Shown here: positions 1 through 6,235 of the stretch, one piece after another
Position numbering within the stretch: position 1 is the stretch's first letter
Layout: each line of letters opens with the position of its first letter
Source of the DNA: Paracoccaceae bacterium
GTDB lineage: Bacteria > Pseudomonadota > Alphaproteobacteria > Rhodobacterales > Rhodobacteraceae
DNA: 6,291 nt
Direction of reading: 5' to 3'
Assembly (NCBI GenBank): GCA_003511785.1
Contig: DOIS01000112.1
Span: 1-6,291, forward strand
The notes under the pieces: model-generated
What the model saw: the letters and a program-made list of their open reading frames with translations, nothing else
The model's database searches: none
Told to the model about the DNA's origin: nothing
Position numbers and translations under genes: made by a program

Positions 1-466
1 GGCGCTGGGCGGCGCGCTGGGCGGCTATGTCGCCGGGCCGCAACCGGTGATCGATCTGCTGCGCCAACGCGCGCGGCCTTATCTCTTCTCCAACGCGCTG
101 CCGCCGTCCATCGTCGCCGCCGGGATCACGGCGCTCGATCTCGTGGAACAGGGCGCCGAGTTGCGCGCGCGGCTGTTCGAGAATGCGCGATATTGGCGGG
201 CGGGGCTCGAAGACCTGGGGTTCGACCTGCTGCCCGGCGCGCATCCGATCATCCCGGTGATGCTGGGCGAGGCCCGGCTGGCGCAGCAGATAGCCGCCCG
301 GCTGTTCGAGGAAGGGGTCTATGTCTCGGGCTTCTTCTTCCCGGTGGTGCCGCGCGGACAGGCGCGCATCCGCACTCAGATGAGCGCGGCGCTGACCCGG
401 GACGAGCTGGACCGCGCGCTGGCGGCCTTCGGCACGGTCGGGCGCGAGTTGGGGGTGATCCGATGA
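1..466 (+). CDS. kbl: Glycine C-acetyltransferase (2-amino-3-ketobutyrate CoA ligase), C-terminal part
   Basis: Kbl cleaves 2-amino-3-ketobutyrate with CoA to glycine and acetyl-CoA, the second step of threonine catabolism. It is a cytosolic PLP enzyme of the alpha-oxoamine synthase family. The frame is open from base 2 and gives 154 residues before TGA at 464-466. They align closely, from memory, with the last 154 residues of the 398-residue E. coli Kbl, with matching blocks at RPYLFSN, IIPVMLG and GQARIRTQMSAA. The first complete codon is the Ala that follows the PLP-binding Lys in E. coli, so that lysine and the whole N-terminal part lie just outside the window. The GQARIR block contains an arginine expected to hold the substrate carboxylate. 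The ALGG motif is doubled, where E. coli has ALGGASGG. The stop overlaps the tdh start (ATGA), indicating translational coupling in a kbl-tdh operon. The gene is cut only by the window edge. Confidence 0.95.
   Translation, partial: ALGGALGGYVAGPQPVIDLLRQRARPYLFSNALPPSIVAAGITALDLVEQGAELRARLFENARYWRAGLEDLGFDLLPGAHPIIPVMLGEARLAQQIAARLFEEGVYVSGFFFPVVPRGQARIRTQMSAALTRDELDRALAAFGTVGRELGVIR
451..461 (+). promoter_or_regulatory. Extended Shine-Dalgarno site of tdh
   Basis: GGGGGTGATCC differs at one position from GGAGGTGATCC, the complement of the usual bacterial 16S rRNA 3' tail, and the change gives a G-U wobble. The core lies 7 bases before the ATG at 463. The site sits inside the last codons of kbl. 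It supports 463 as the tdh start over the in-frame ATG at 475, which has no comparable site. Confidence 0.7.
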
Positions 467-1503
467 GCAACACCATGAAAGCCCTGGAGAAATCGAAGCC
501 CGAGGAAGGGCTGTGGAGGATCGAGGCCCCGGTCCCCGAGATCGGCCCCGATGACGTGCTGATCCGGGTGCACAAGACCGGCATTTGCGGCACCGACCTG
601 CATATCTGGAACTGGGACGACTGGGCGCAGCGCACCGTGCCGGTCCCGCTCATCACCGGGCATGAGTTTGCCGGCGAGATCGTCGAGGTCGGCCGCGACG
701 TGGACGACCTGGAGATCGGCCAGCGATGCAGCGGCGAGGGGCACCTGATCGGGCACCACTCGCGCCAGGTGCGGGCGGGCAAGTTCCACCTCGACCCCGA
801 GACGCGCGGGATCGGGGTCAACGAACAGGGGGCATTCGCCGAATACCTGCGCCTGCCCGCCTTCAACGTGGTGCCCCTGCCCGACGACATCCCCGACGAG
901 ATCGGCGCGATACTCGACCCGCTGGGCAATGCCGTGCACACCGCGCTGAGCTTCGATCTGCTGGGCGAGGACGTGTTGATCACCGGAGCCGGCCCGATCG
1001 GGATCATGGCCGCCGCGGTGGCCCGCCACGCAGGCGCCCGGCATGTGGTGATCACCGACATCAACCCAGCCCGGCTGGCGCTGGCGCAGCATGTCGTGCC
1101 GTCGGTCCGGGCCGTGAATGTGGCCGAGGAAGAGCTGCAATCGGTGATTTCCGACCTGGGCACGAGCCAGGGTTTTGACGTGGGGCTGGAAATGTCGGGC
1201 TCGCAGGCGGCGCTGGACCAGATGGTTGAAGCGCTGGTGATGGGCGGCAAGATCGCCCTGCTGGGCATTCCGCCCGGCAAATCGCCCGTCGACTGGAGCC
1301 GCATCGTGTTCAAGGCGATCACGCTCAAAGGCGTCTATGGGCGCGAGATCTTCGAGACCTGGTACAAGATGATCGCCATGTTGCAGAACGGGCTGGACGT
1401 GTCGGGGGTCATCACCCACCGCTTCTCGGCCGCCGGGTTCGAGAAGGGGTTCGCCGCGATGAAATCCGGGGCGTCGGGCAAGGTGGTGCTGGACTGGAGC
1501 TGA
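463..1503 (+). CDS. tdh: L-threonine 3-dehydrogenase, variant without structural-zinc cysteines
   Basis: Tdh oxidises L-threonine to 2-amino-3-ketobutyrate with NAD+ and passes the product to Kbl. It is a cytosolic zinc-dependent medium-chain dehydrogenase. The product has 346 residues, against 341 in E. coli. The start at 463 has a strong ribosome site; an in-frame ATG at 475 matches the E. coli start. Catalytic-zinc residues are visible as Cys42 (ICGTD) and His67-Glu68 (TGHEF), followed by DPLGNAVHTALSFD at 152-165. The Rossmann loop is GAGPIG at 175-180. YGREIFETWYKM and SGKVVLDW near the C terminus are typical of Tdh. The oddity is the lobe that normally binds the structural zinc: the four cysteines that E. 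coli has at about 93, 96, 99 and 107 correspond here to Gly97, Ser100, Val103 and Asp111, with no insertion or deletion. The rest is well conserved, so the enzyme is probably active. The variant may be lineage-wide. Confidence 0.95.
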   Translation: MSNTMKALEKSKPEEGLWRIEAPVPEIGPDDVLIRVHKTGICGTDLHIWNWDDWAQRTVPVPLITGHEFAGEIVEVGRDVDDLEIGQRCSGEGHLIGHHSRQVRAGKFHLDPETRGIGVNEQGAFAEYLRLPAFNVVPLPDDIPDEIGAILDPLGNAVHTALSFDLLGEDVLITGAGPIGIMAAAVARHAGARHVVITDINPARLALAQHVVPSVRAVNVAEEELQSVISDLGTSQGFDVGLEMSGSQAALDQMVEALVMGGKIALLGIPPGKSPVDWSRIVFKAITLKGVYGREIFETWYKMIAMLQNGLDVSGVITHRFSAAGFEKGFAAMKSGASGKVVLDWS

Positions 1504-1563
1504 CGGGGCTCTGCCCCCGTCCCTGCGGGACTCCCCCGGAGGTATTTTCCAGCAAGAGGAAGG
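1502..1563 (+). repeat. Structured intergenic element between tdh and the PLP enzyme gene, carrying the downstream ribosome site
   Basis: This gap contains several overlapping inverted repeats. GACGGGG (1502-1508) pairs with CCCCGTC (1515-1521). GTCCC (1519-1523) pairs with GGGAC (1527-1531), so these two hairpins share bases and exclude each other. CTCC (1531-1534) pairs with GGAG (1538-1541). The element ends in TATTTTCC followed by AGAGGAAGG (1555-1563), which lies 8 bases before the next ATG and serves as its Shine-Dalgarno site. From memory, similar hairpin, TATTTT and AAGAG sequences recur between genes in Rhodobacteraceae, so I call it a dispersed repeat. Only one copy lies in this window, so repetition cannot be shown here. 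It could equally be a weak terminator or a processing site. Confidence 0.45.
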
Positions 1564-1571
1564 CTCAGGGC

Positions 1572-2528
1572 ATGGCGCATGACTCGGTGCTGGGCGCGAT
1601 CGGGCGAACGCCGGCAGTGTGGCTCGACCGGATGGTCGTGGCTCGCGGGCTGGAGGGGCGGGTTCTGGCCAAGCTGGACTACCTGAACCCCGGCTTTTCC
1701 AAGAAGGACCGCGCCGCGCTGGGCATCATCGAGGCCGCCGAGGCCGACGGGACGCTGCGGCCCGGTCAAACGGTGGTCGAGTTGACCAGCGGCAACATGG
1801 GCACCGGGCTAGCCATCGTCTGCGGCGTGAAGGGCTATCCCTTCGTGGCGGTGATGAGCCGGGGCAACTCGCCCGAACGCGCGCGCCAGATGCGCGCCCT
1901 GGGGGCCGAGGTGGTGCTGGTGGAACAGGCAGCGGGCAGCCGGCCGAGCGAGGTCTCGGGCGATGACCTGGCGCTGGTCGAGATGGAGGCGGCGCGGATC
2001 ACCGAAGTCCGCGGCGCGTTCCGCGCCGACCAGTTCCGGCATCCGGGCAACGCGGCGGCGCATGAGGCGACCACCGGGCCGGAGTTGTGGGAGGACTCGG
2101 ACGGGACCTTGACCGCCTTCGCCGATTTCGCCGGGTCGGGCGGCACCTGCGCGGGCACGATGCGGGCGTTGCGACGGCTGAACCCGCGTCTGCGCGGCTA
2201 CGTGGTCGAGCCCGAGGGAGCCGCGACCCTTTCGGGCGCGTCGGTGACGCAGCCCGGGCACCCGATCCAGGGCGGCGGCTATGCCATGGCCGACCTGGCC
2301 CTGATGTCGGGGGCGCCGGTTGACAGATACCTGACCGTGAGCGGCGCGGAGGCGCGCGACACCGCGCGGGCGCTGGCGCGCGAGGAAGACATATTCGCCG
2401 GGTTCTCTGCCGGGGCCAATGTCGCGGCGGCCCTACGCCTTCTGGAGGGCCCGGAGCGGGGCGGTGTGGTGGCCGTCCTCATCTGCGACAGCGGGTTGAA
2501 GTATCTCTCGACGGATCTGTGGCCCTAA
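1572..2528 (+). CDS. PLP-dependent cysteine synthase family protein (CysK-like), substrate unassigned
   Basis: This is a fold-type II PLP enzyme of 318 residues, close to the usual CysK length of about 320. Family motifs run in order: NPGFSKKDR at 39-47, where Lys45 aligns with the Schiff-base lysine of CysK; TSGNMG at 72-77, the substrate loop (TSGNTG in CysK); QFRHPGN at 154-160; TTGPELW; GSGGTCAG at 188-195, the PLP-phosphate loop; PIQGGGY at 231-237; EEDIFAGFSAGAN; and CDSG at 305-308, whose Ser should contact the PLP ring nitrogen. The family makes cysteine from O-acetylserine and sulfide, but includes relatives with other substrates. KDR after the lysine resembles CysM and CBS more than the KCR of CysK, while the IQGGGY region is CysK-like. 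I see no arginine where mycobacterial CysM reads phosphoserine. It lies 68 bases after tdh on the same strand, probably in the same operon. Cysteine synthase activity is plausible but unproven. Confidence 0.85.
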   Translation: MAHDSVLGAIGRTPAVWLDRMVVARGLEGRVLAKLDYLNPGFSKKDRAALGIIEAAEADGTLRPGQTVVELTSGNMGTGLAIVCGVKGYPFVAVMSRGNSPERARQMRALGAEVVLVEQAAGSRPSEVSGDDLALVEMEAARITEVRGAFRADQFRHPGNAAAHEATTGPELWEDSDGTLTAFADFAGSGGTCAGTMRALRRLNPRLRGYVVEPEGAATLSGASVTQPGHPIQGGGYAMADLALMSGAPVDRYLTVSGAEARDTARALAREEDIFAGFSAGANVAAALRLLEGPERGGVVAVLICDSGLKYLSTDLWP

Positions 2529-3259
2529 CCGGCGGGCGTAAGTGCCTGCCGCCCGTCCTGGGTCAAAAGCCAGCAATCGGTGCCTTCGAACACCGCCGGC
2601 CAGAGCGGGCGGCCATGGCCCGCGCCACCGTCGAGGTCGATGCGATTGCCGAAATGGCGCGGCAGGTCGAGCGCGGTGTGGCCATGCACCACCAGCCAGG
2701 GGTGCGGGTCGGTGATCTCGTGGAACGGGGTACGAATCCAGATCAGGTCGTCCTCGCTCTGCTCGGACAGCGGGACACCGGGGCGGATGCCGGCATGAAC
2801 GAAGAGCAGCGGGCCGCGTTCCAGGCAGGGCCGTGCCGCGCGAAGCAGGGCGCGGTGCGCCTCTGGCACGCGGTCCAGCGCCTCGGCGCGCACCTCCGCA
2901 AGAGGATGCTTGCCTGCGCCTGTCACACCGTAGGAGGCCAGCGTCTCGGCCCCGCCCAGCCGCCCGTCGAGCCAGGGCAGGCCGGATTTCACGTTCTCGT
3001 CGTGCAGCGTGCCGTCCTCGAGAAAGCGCCGCATCATTCGGTCGTGATTGCCCAGAAGAATATGCCAGGGCAGGCCTTCGGCCTTGCCCTGCGCCAGGCG
3101 GTCGAGAACGGCATGGCTGGCCGGGCCACGATCGACATAGTCGCCCAGGAAGACGATCTCGGCGGTCTCGCCGCCGTCACGGGCCACGAGGTCGAGGGCG
3201 CGGTCCATCTCCTCGGCCTGGCCGTGGATGTCTGGAATGGCGTAGATCGGGGCGCTCAT
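2525..3259 (-). CDS. Metallophosphoesterase, PPP-type (serine/threonine phosphatase-like)
   Basis: The 244-residue product carries the full calcineurin-like metal-site set: DIHG at 10-13, GDYVDRG at 39-45, GNHD at 70-73, FVHAG at 153-157 and VHGHT at 191-195. These supply the Asp, His and Asn ligands of a two-metal centre. The pattern matches small bacterial and phage PPP phosphatases (PrpA and lambda-phosphatase type) and the related ApaH family. The substrate could be phosphoprotein or a small phosphoester and cannot be read from the sequence. No signal peptide or membrane segment is seen, so it is probably cytosolic. The start at 3259 places the first metal motif at residue 10, as usual, and CAGGAG lies 7 bases upstream (AGGAG at 3271-3267). 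The frame stays open into serA but nothing there looks coding. It follows serA after a terminator, so it probably has its own promoter, which I could not identify. Its TAG stop overlaps the stop of the converging PLP enzyme gene. Confidence 0.9.
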   Translation of the reverse strand: MSAPIYAIPDIHGQAEEMDRALDLVARDGGETAEIVFLGDYVDRGPASHAVLDRLAQGKAEGLPWHILLGNHDRMMRRFLEDGTLHDENVKSGLPWLDGRLGGAETLASYGVTGAGKHPLAEVRAEALDRVPEAHRALLRAARPCLERGPLLFVHAGIRPGVPLSEQSEDDLIWIRTPFHEITDPHPWLVVHGHTALDLPRHFGNRIDLDGGAGHGRPLWPAVFEGTDCWLLTQDGRQALTPAG

Positions 3260-3323
3260 GCGGGCTCTCCTGCTTATGGCGAACCAACACGGGCCGAGGC
3301 GCCTGCGTTCCCGGTCCGCATCC

Positions 3324-3358
3324 AAAACGGCAAACGCCGCCCCGAACCGGGGCGGCGT
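3324..3358 (-). terminator. Intrinsic terminator after serA
   Basis: On the - strand ACGCCGCCCC (3358-3349) pairs perfectly with GGGGCGGCGT (3343-3334) around the 5-base loop GGTTC. TTTGCCGTTTT follows. The 10-bp all-paired, GC-rich stem starts 22 bases after the serA stop. The T-run is interrupted by GCC, so termination may be partial. It separates serC-serA from the phosphatase gene. Confidence 0.8.
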
Positions 3359-3380
3359 CTCTGTCGGTCGGGGAGCCGGC

Positions 3381-4976
3381 TCAGGCCACGTCAAATTGCA
3401 GCGGGCGCACCTGCTGGAACAGGCCGGTCTCCTTGAGCTTGCCCAGCACCGGCTCGGGCACCTCGGCATCCACATAGAGCAGCGCGATGGCATCGCCGCC
3501 CGGCTTGTTCCGGCCGAGGGTGAAATTGGCGATGTTGACGCCGTTCTCGCCCATGGTCTGGCCGAGCGTGCCGATGATGCCGACCTGGTCGCGGTTGGTG
3601 GTATAGAGCATGTGGGCCCCGATCTCGGCGTCGATATTGATGCCCTTGATCTGGATGAAGCGCGGTTTGCCGTCGCTGAACACCGTCCCCGCGATCGAGC
3701 GTTCGCGCGAGTCGGTGACAACCGTCAGCTTGATATAGCCGTCGAAGGCGCCAGACTTGTCCTGGCTGGTGGTCGAGATCTTGATGCCGCGTTCCTTGGC
3801 GATCACGGGGGCCGAAACCATGTTCACGTCCGGGTTCACCGCCTTCATGATGCCGGCCACCACCGAGCAGTTCAGCGCCTCGAGGTTCATGGAGGATACG
3901 GTGCCGTCGTAAAGGATGTTGATCGCCTTGATCGGCTCGTCGGTCATCTGGCCGATGAAGGCGCCGAGATGACCGGCGAGCTTGACCCACGGCCCCATGA
4001 CCTTGGCCTCCTCGGCGGTGACGGAGGGCATGTTGAGCGCGTTCTCGACAGCGCCGGTGAGCAGATAGTTCGACATCTGCTCGGCCACTTGCAGGGCCAC
4101 GTTCTCCTGCGCCTCGGAGGTGGCGGCGCCCAGATGCGGGGTCACGACCACGTTCGGCAGGTTGAAGAGCGGGTTCTCGGTGGCCGGTTCCTCGGCGAAG
4201 ACGTCGAAGCCCGCGCCCGCAACGTGACCGGATTTCAGAAGCTCGGCTAGCGCCTCCTCATCGACCAGGCCGCCGCGCGCGCAGTTGATGACGCGCACGC
4301 CCCTCTTGGTCTTGGCGAGGTTCTCGCGGCTCAGGATGTTGCGGGTCTGGTCGGTCAGCGGCACGTGCAGGGTGATGAAATCGGCGCGCGCCAGCAGGTC
4401 GTCCAGATCGACCTTTTCGACGCCCATCTTGGCGGCCTTTTCCTCGCTCAGAAACGGGTCGTAGGCCACGACCTTCATATGCAGCCCGCGCGCGCGGTTG
4501 CACACGATCGAGCCGATATTGCCCGCACCGATGACACCCAGCACCTTGTTGGTCAGCTCGACCCCCATGAACTTGGATTTCTCCCATTTGCCCGCATGGG
4601 TCGAGGCGCTGGCCTCGGGGATCTGGCGGGCCACGGCGAACATCATGGCGATGGCGTGTTCGGCGGTGGTGATCGTGTTGCCGAAGGGCGTGTTCATCAC
4701 GATCACGCCCTTCTTCGAGGCGGCGACCTTGTCCACGTTGTCGGTGCCGATCCCGGCGCGGCCGATCACCTTGAGGTTGGTGGCGGACTCGAGGATCTTC
4801 TCGGTGACCTTGGTGGCCGAGCGGATGGCGAGGCCGTCATATTGGCCGATCACCTCGGCCAGCTTGTCCTTGTCCTTGCCCAGGTCGGGCTGGAAATCCA
4901 CGTCGATGCCGCGATCGCGGAAGATCTGGACGGCGGTTTCGGAGAGTTTGTCGGAAACGAGAACTTTGGGAGCCAT
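3381..4976 (-). CDS. serA: D-3-phosphoglycerate dehydrogenase, long form with ASB and ACT domains
   Basis: SerA oxidises 3-phosphoglycerate to 3-phosphohydroxypyruvate with NAD+, the first step of serine synthesis. The product has 531 residues, typical of the long form in alphaproteobacteria and actinobacteria. The substrate and nucleotide domains fill about 1-315. The Rossmann loop GAGNIG is at 150-155, followed by the NAD-binding Asp173. The catalytic set is intact: Arg234 (NCARGG), Glu263 (AEEP) and His281 (TPHLGA). An ASB (allosteric substrate-binding) domain spans about 320-450, and a C-terminal ACT domain about 456-531. Asn461 (TTNRD) and Asn481 (GVNIA) align with the serine-binding asparagines of the E. 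coli ACT domain, so feedback inhibition by serine is likely. The start at 4976 is preferred over an in-frame ATG at 4994, because AAGGA lies 8 bases before 4976 and the protein then begins MAPKVLVSDK, as in relatives. It lies 101 bases after serC, and a terminator follows it. Confidence 0.97.
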   Translation of the reverse strand: MAPKVLVSDKLSETAVQIFRDRGIDVDFQPDLGKDKDKLAEVIGQYDGLAIRSATKVTEKILESATNLKVIGRAGIGTDNVDKVAASKKGVIVMNTPFGNTITTAEHAIAMMFAVARQIPEASASTHAGKWEKSKFMGVELTNKVLGVIGAGNIGSIVCNRARGLHMKVVAYDPFLSEEKAAKMGVEKVDLDDLLARADFITLHVPLTDQTRNILSRENLAKTKRGVRVINCARGGLVDEEALAELLKSGHVAGAGFDVFAEEPATENPLFNLPNVVVTPHLGAATSEAQENVALQVAEQMSNYLLTGAVENALNMPSVTAEEAKVMGPWVKLAGHLGAFIGQMTDEPIKAINILYDGTVSSMNLEALNCSVVAGIMKAVNPDVNMVSAPVIAKERGIKISTTSQDKSGAFDGYIKLTVVTDSRERSIAGTVFSDGKPRFIQIKGINIDAEIGAHMLYTTNRDQVGIIGTLGQTMGENGVNIANFTLGRNKPGGDAIALLYVDAEVPEPVLGKLKETGLFQQVRPLQFDVA

Positions 4977-4984
4977 TGTCGTGG

Positions 4985-4989
4985 TCCTT
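4985..4989 (-). promoter_or_regulatory. Shine-Dalgarno site deciding the serA start
   Basis: AAGGA on the - strand lies 8 bases before the ATG at 4976. The upstream in-frame ATG at 4994 is preceded by CTGCTTTCC, which has no Shine-Dalgarno character. The site itself overlaps the six codons that the longer reading frame would add. Confidence 0.7.
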
Positions 4990-5009
4990 TGCATGGAAAG
5001 CAGGGGGGA

Positions 5010-5068
5010 CGCTCATCGGACCCTTCGGGCCCTCTTCGCGAAGAGGGCTCGCCAGAGACCGATGAGCG
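5010..5068 (-). repeat. Large nested hairpin in the serC-serA intercistronic region
   Basis: The outer stem pairs CGCTCATCGG with CCGATGAGCG (5068-5059 and 5019-5010 on the - strand), 10 perfect base pairs. Inside it the bases at 5029-5048 form a perfect 20-base palindrome centred on CGCG, giving an 8-bp stem with a tetraloop; past one A-C mismatch two more pairs extend it to 5026-5051. The hairpin starts 9 bases after the serC stop and ends 20 bases before the serA ribosome site. No T-run follows on the - strand, so it does not look like an intrinsic terminator. It may stabilise or process the mRNA, set the SerC to SerA ratio, or be a dispersed palindromic repeat. The pairing is certain; the role is not. 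Confidence 0.8.
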
Positions 5069-5077
5069 GGGATGTTA

Positions 5078-6235
5078 TCAGGCGGCTTGCGACTGCGCCT
5101 CGATCTCGGCCTGGAAGGCCCAGTCGAGCCAGGGCATCAGCGCCTCGAGATCCGAGGTCTCGACCGTGCCGCCGCACCAGATGCGCAGGCCCGCCGGCGC
5201 GTCGCGATAGGCGCCGATGTCATGCGCCACGCCAGCCTCGTCCAGCCGCTTGGCCACGGCCTTGGCGAAAGCGGCGCCGTCGGCGATCCGGTCGTCGGTG
5301 AACTTGAGGCAGACGCTGGTGTTCGAGCGCGTGGCAGGGTCATCGGCGAGGTTGGCGATCCAGTCCTTCGCCGCGCAGAAATCGAACAGAACTTGCGCGT
5401 TGGCGTCGGCCCGGGCGATCAGCCCCTTCAGACCGCCCACCGCACGCGCCCAGTCGAGCGCCAGCAGGTAGTCCTCGACCGCGAGCATCGAAGGCGTGTT
5501 GATCGTCTCGCCCTTGAAGATGCCTTCGTTCAGCTTGCCGCCCTTGGTCAGGCGGAAGATCTTGGGCAGAGGCCAGGCGGGGGTATAGCTTTCCAGCCGC
5601 TCGACCGCGCGGGGGGACAGGATCAGCATGCCATGCGCCGCCTCGCCGCCCAGCACCTTCTGCCAGGAGAAGGTGGTCACGTCGAGCTTGTCCCAGGGCA
5701 GCTCCTGGGCGAAGGCCGCACTGGTGGCGTCGCAGATGGTCAGCCCCTCGCGGTCGTCGGCAATCCAGTCGCCATTCGGCACCCGCACGCCCGAGGTGGT
5801 GCCGTTCCAGGTGAACACCACGTCATTGTTCTTCGTGTCCACCGAGGCCAGATCGACGATCTGCCCGTACTCGGCGGTCTTCACCTCGGCGTCGAGTTTG
5901 AGCTGCTTGACCGCGTCGGTGACCCAGCCGGCGCCGAAGCTTTCCCAGGCCAGCATCTCGACCTTGCGCGCGCCCAGCATGGACCACATCGCCATCTCCA
6001 CCGCGCCCGTGTCCGAGGCGGGCACGATGCCGATGCGGTAGTCGTCGGGGATGCCGATGATCTCGCGGGTGCCGTCGATGGCGGCCTTGAGCTTCGCCTT
6101 GCCCACGGCGGCGCGGTGGCTGCGGCCCAGGGGCGCGTCGGCCAGCTTGTCCAGTGCAAAGGCGGGGGGTTTGGCACAGGGGCCCGAGGAAAAACGCGGA
6201 TTTGCCGGCCGCGTTGCCGGTTGGTCGATAGCCAT
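5078..6235 (-). CDS. serC: Phosphoserine aminotransferase, alphaproteobacterial type
   Basis: SerC transfers an amino group from glutamate to 3-phosphohydroxypyruvate to give O-phosphoserine, the second step of serine synthesis. It can also act in PLP synthesis through 4-phosphohydroxythreonine. The product has 385 residues, longer than the E. coli enzyme of about 362, and fits the separate alphaproteobacterial subfamily. Visible features are FSSGPCAKPP at 15-24, LGRSHR at 36-41, PASDTGAVE at 72-80, CDATSAAF at 168-175 with Asp169 facing the PLP ring nitrogen, FSWQKVLGGE at 189-198 with Lys193 as the Schiff-base lysine, and NTPSMLAVEDYL, where the other subunit's phosphate-binding residues are expected. 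The start at 6235 has GGAAGG 9 bases upstream. It is the first gene of a serC-serA operon. The leader can pair over its ribosome site, suggesting translational or attenuation control. No defect is seen. Confidence 0.96.
   Translation of the reverse strand: MAIDQPATRPANPRFSSGPCAKPPAFALDKLADAPLGRSHRAAVGKAKLKAAIDGTREIIGIPDDYRIGIVPASDTGAVEMAMWSMLGARKVEMLAWESFGAGWVTDAVKQLKLDAEVKTAEYGQIVDLASVDTKNNDVVFTWNGTTSGVRVPNGDWIADDREGLTICDATSAAFAQELPWDKLDVTTFSWQKVLGGEAAHGMLILSPRAVERLESYTPAWPLPKIFRLTKGGKLNEGIFKGETINTPSMLAVEDYLLALDWARAVGGLKGLIARADANAQVLFDFCAAKDWIANLADDPATRSNTSVCLKFTDDRIADGAAFAKAVAKRLDEAGVAHDIGAYRDAPAGLRIWCGGTVETSDLEALMPWLDWAFQAEIEAQSQAA

Noticed and set aside
3..25. Short tandem repeat CGCTGGGCGGC, two copies at a 12-base period
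   Set aside because: It encodes the Gly-rich ALGG motif next to the Kbl lysine and is explained by protein sequence constraint.
193..462. Possible N-terminal extension of Tdh by 90 residues
   Set aside because: The extra residues are the kbl coding sequence read in another frame. Tdh homology begins near the ATG at 463, which has a strong ribosome site.
249..1419. Two long - strand open frames opposite tdh
   Set aside because: They lie antisense to a certain gene, have low-complexity Arg/Pro/Ser/His-rich translations with no motif, and are expected by chance in GC-rich DNA.
1335..1769. - strand open frame spanning the tdh/PLP enzyme gap
   Set aside because: It crosses two certain + strand genes, and its translation has no family resemblance.
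2519..3477. + strand open frames opposite the metallophosphoesterase gene
   Set aside because: The - strand frame has all five phosphoesterase motifs; the + strand translations show no recognisable domain and lack a ribosome site.
3260..3721. Possible N-terminal extension of the phosphatase into serA
   Set aside because: The extra part is serA read in another frame. The start at 3259 has a good ribosome site and places the first metal motif normally.
3258..5301. Long + strand open frames opposite serA and its upstream region
   Set aside because: They mirror serA and serC codons in reverse; the SerA and SerC products are full length and intact, and the mirror frames show no domain.
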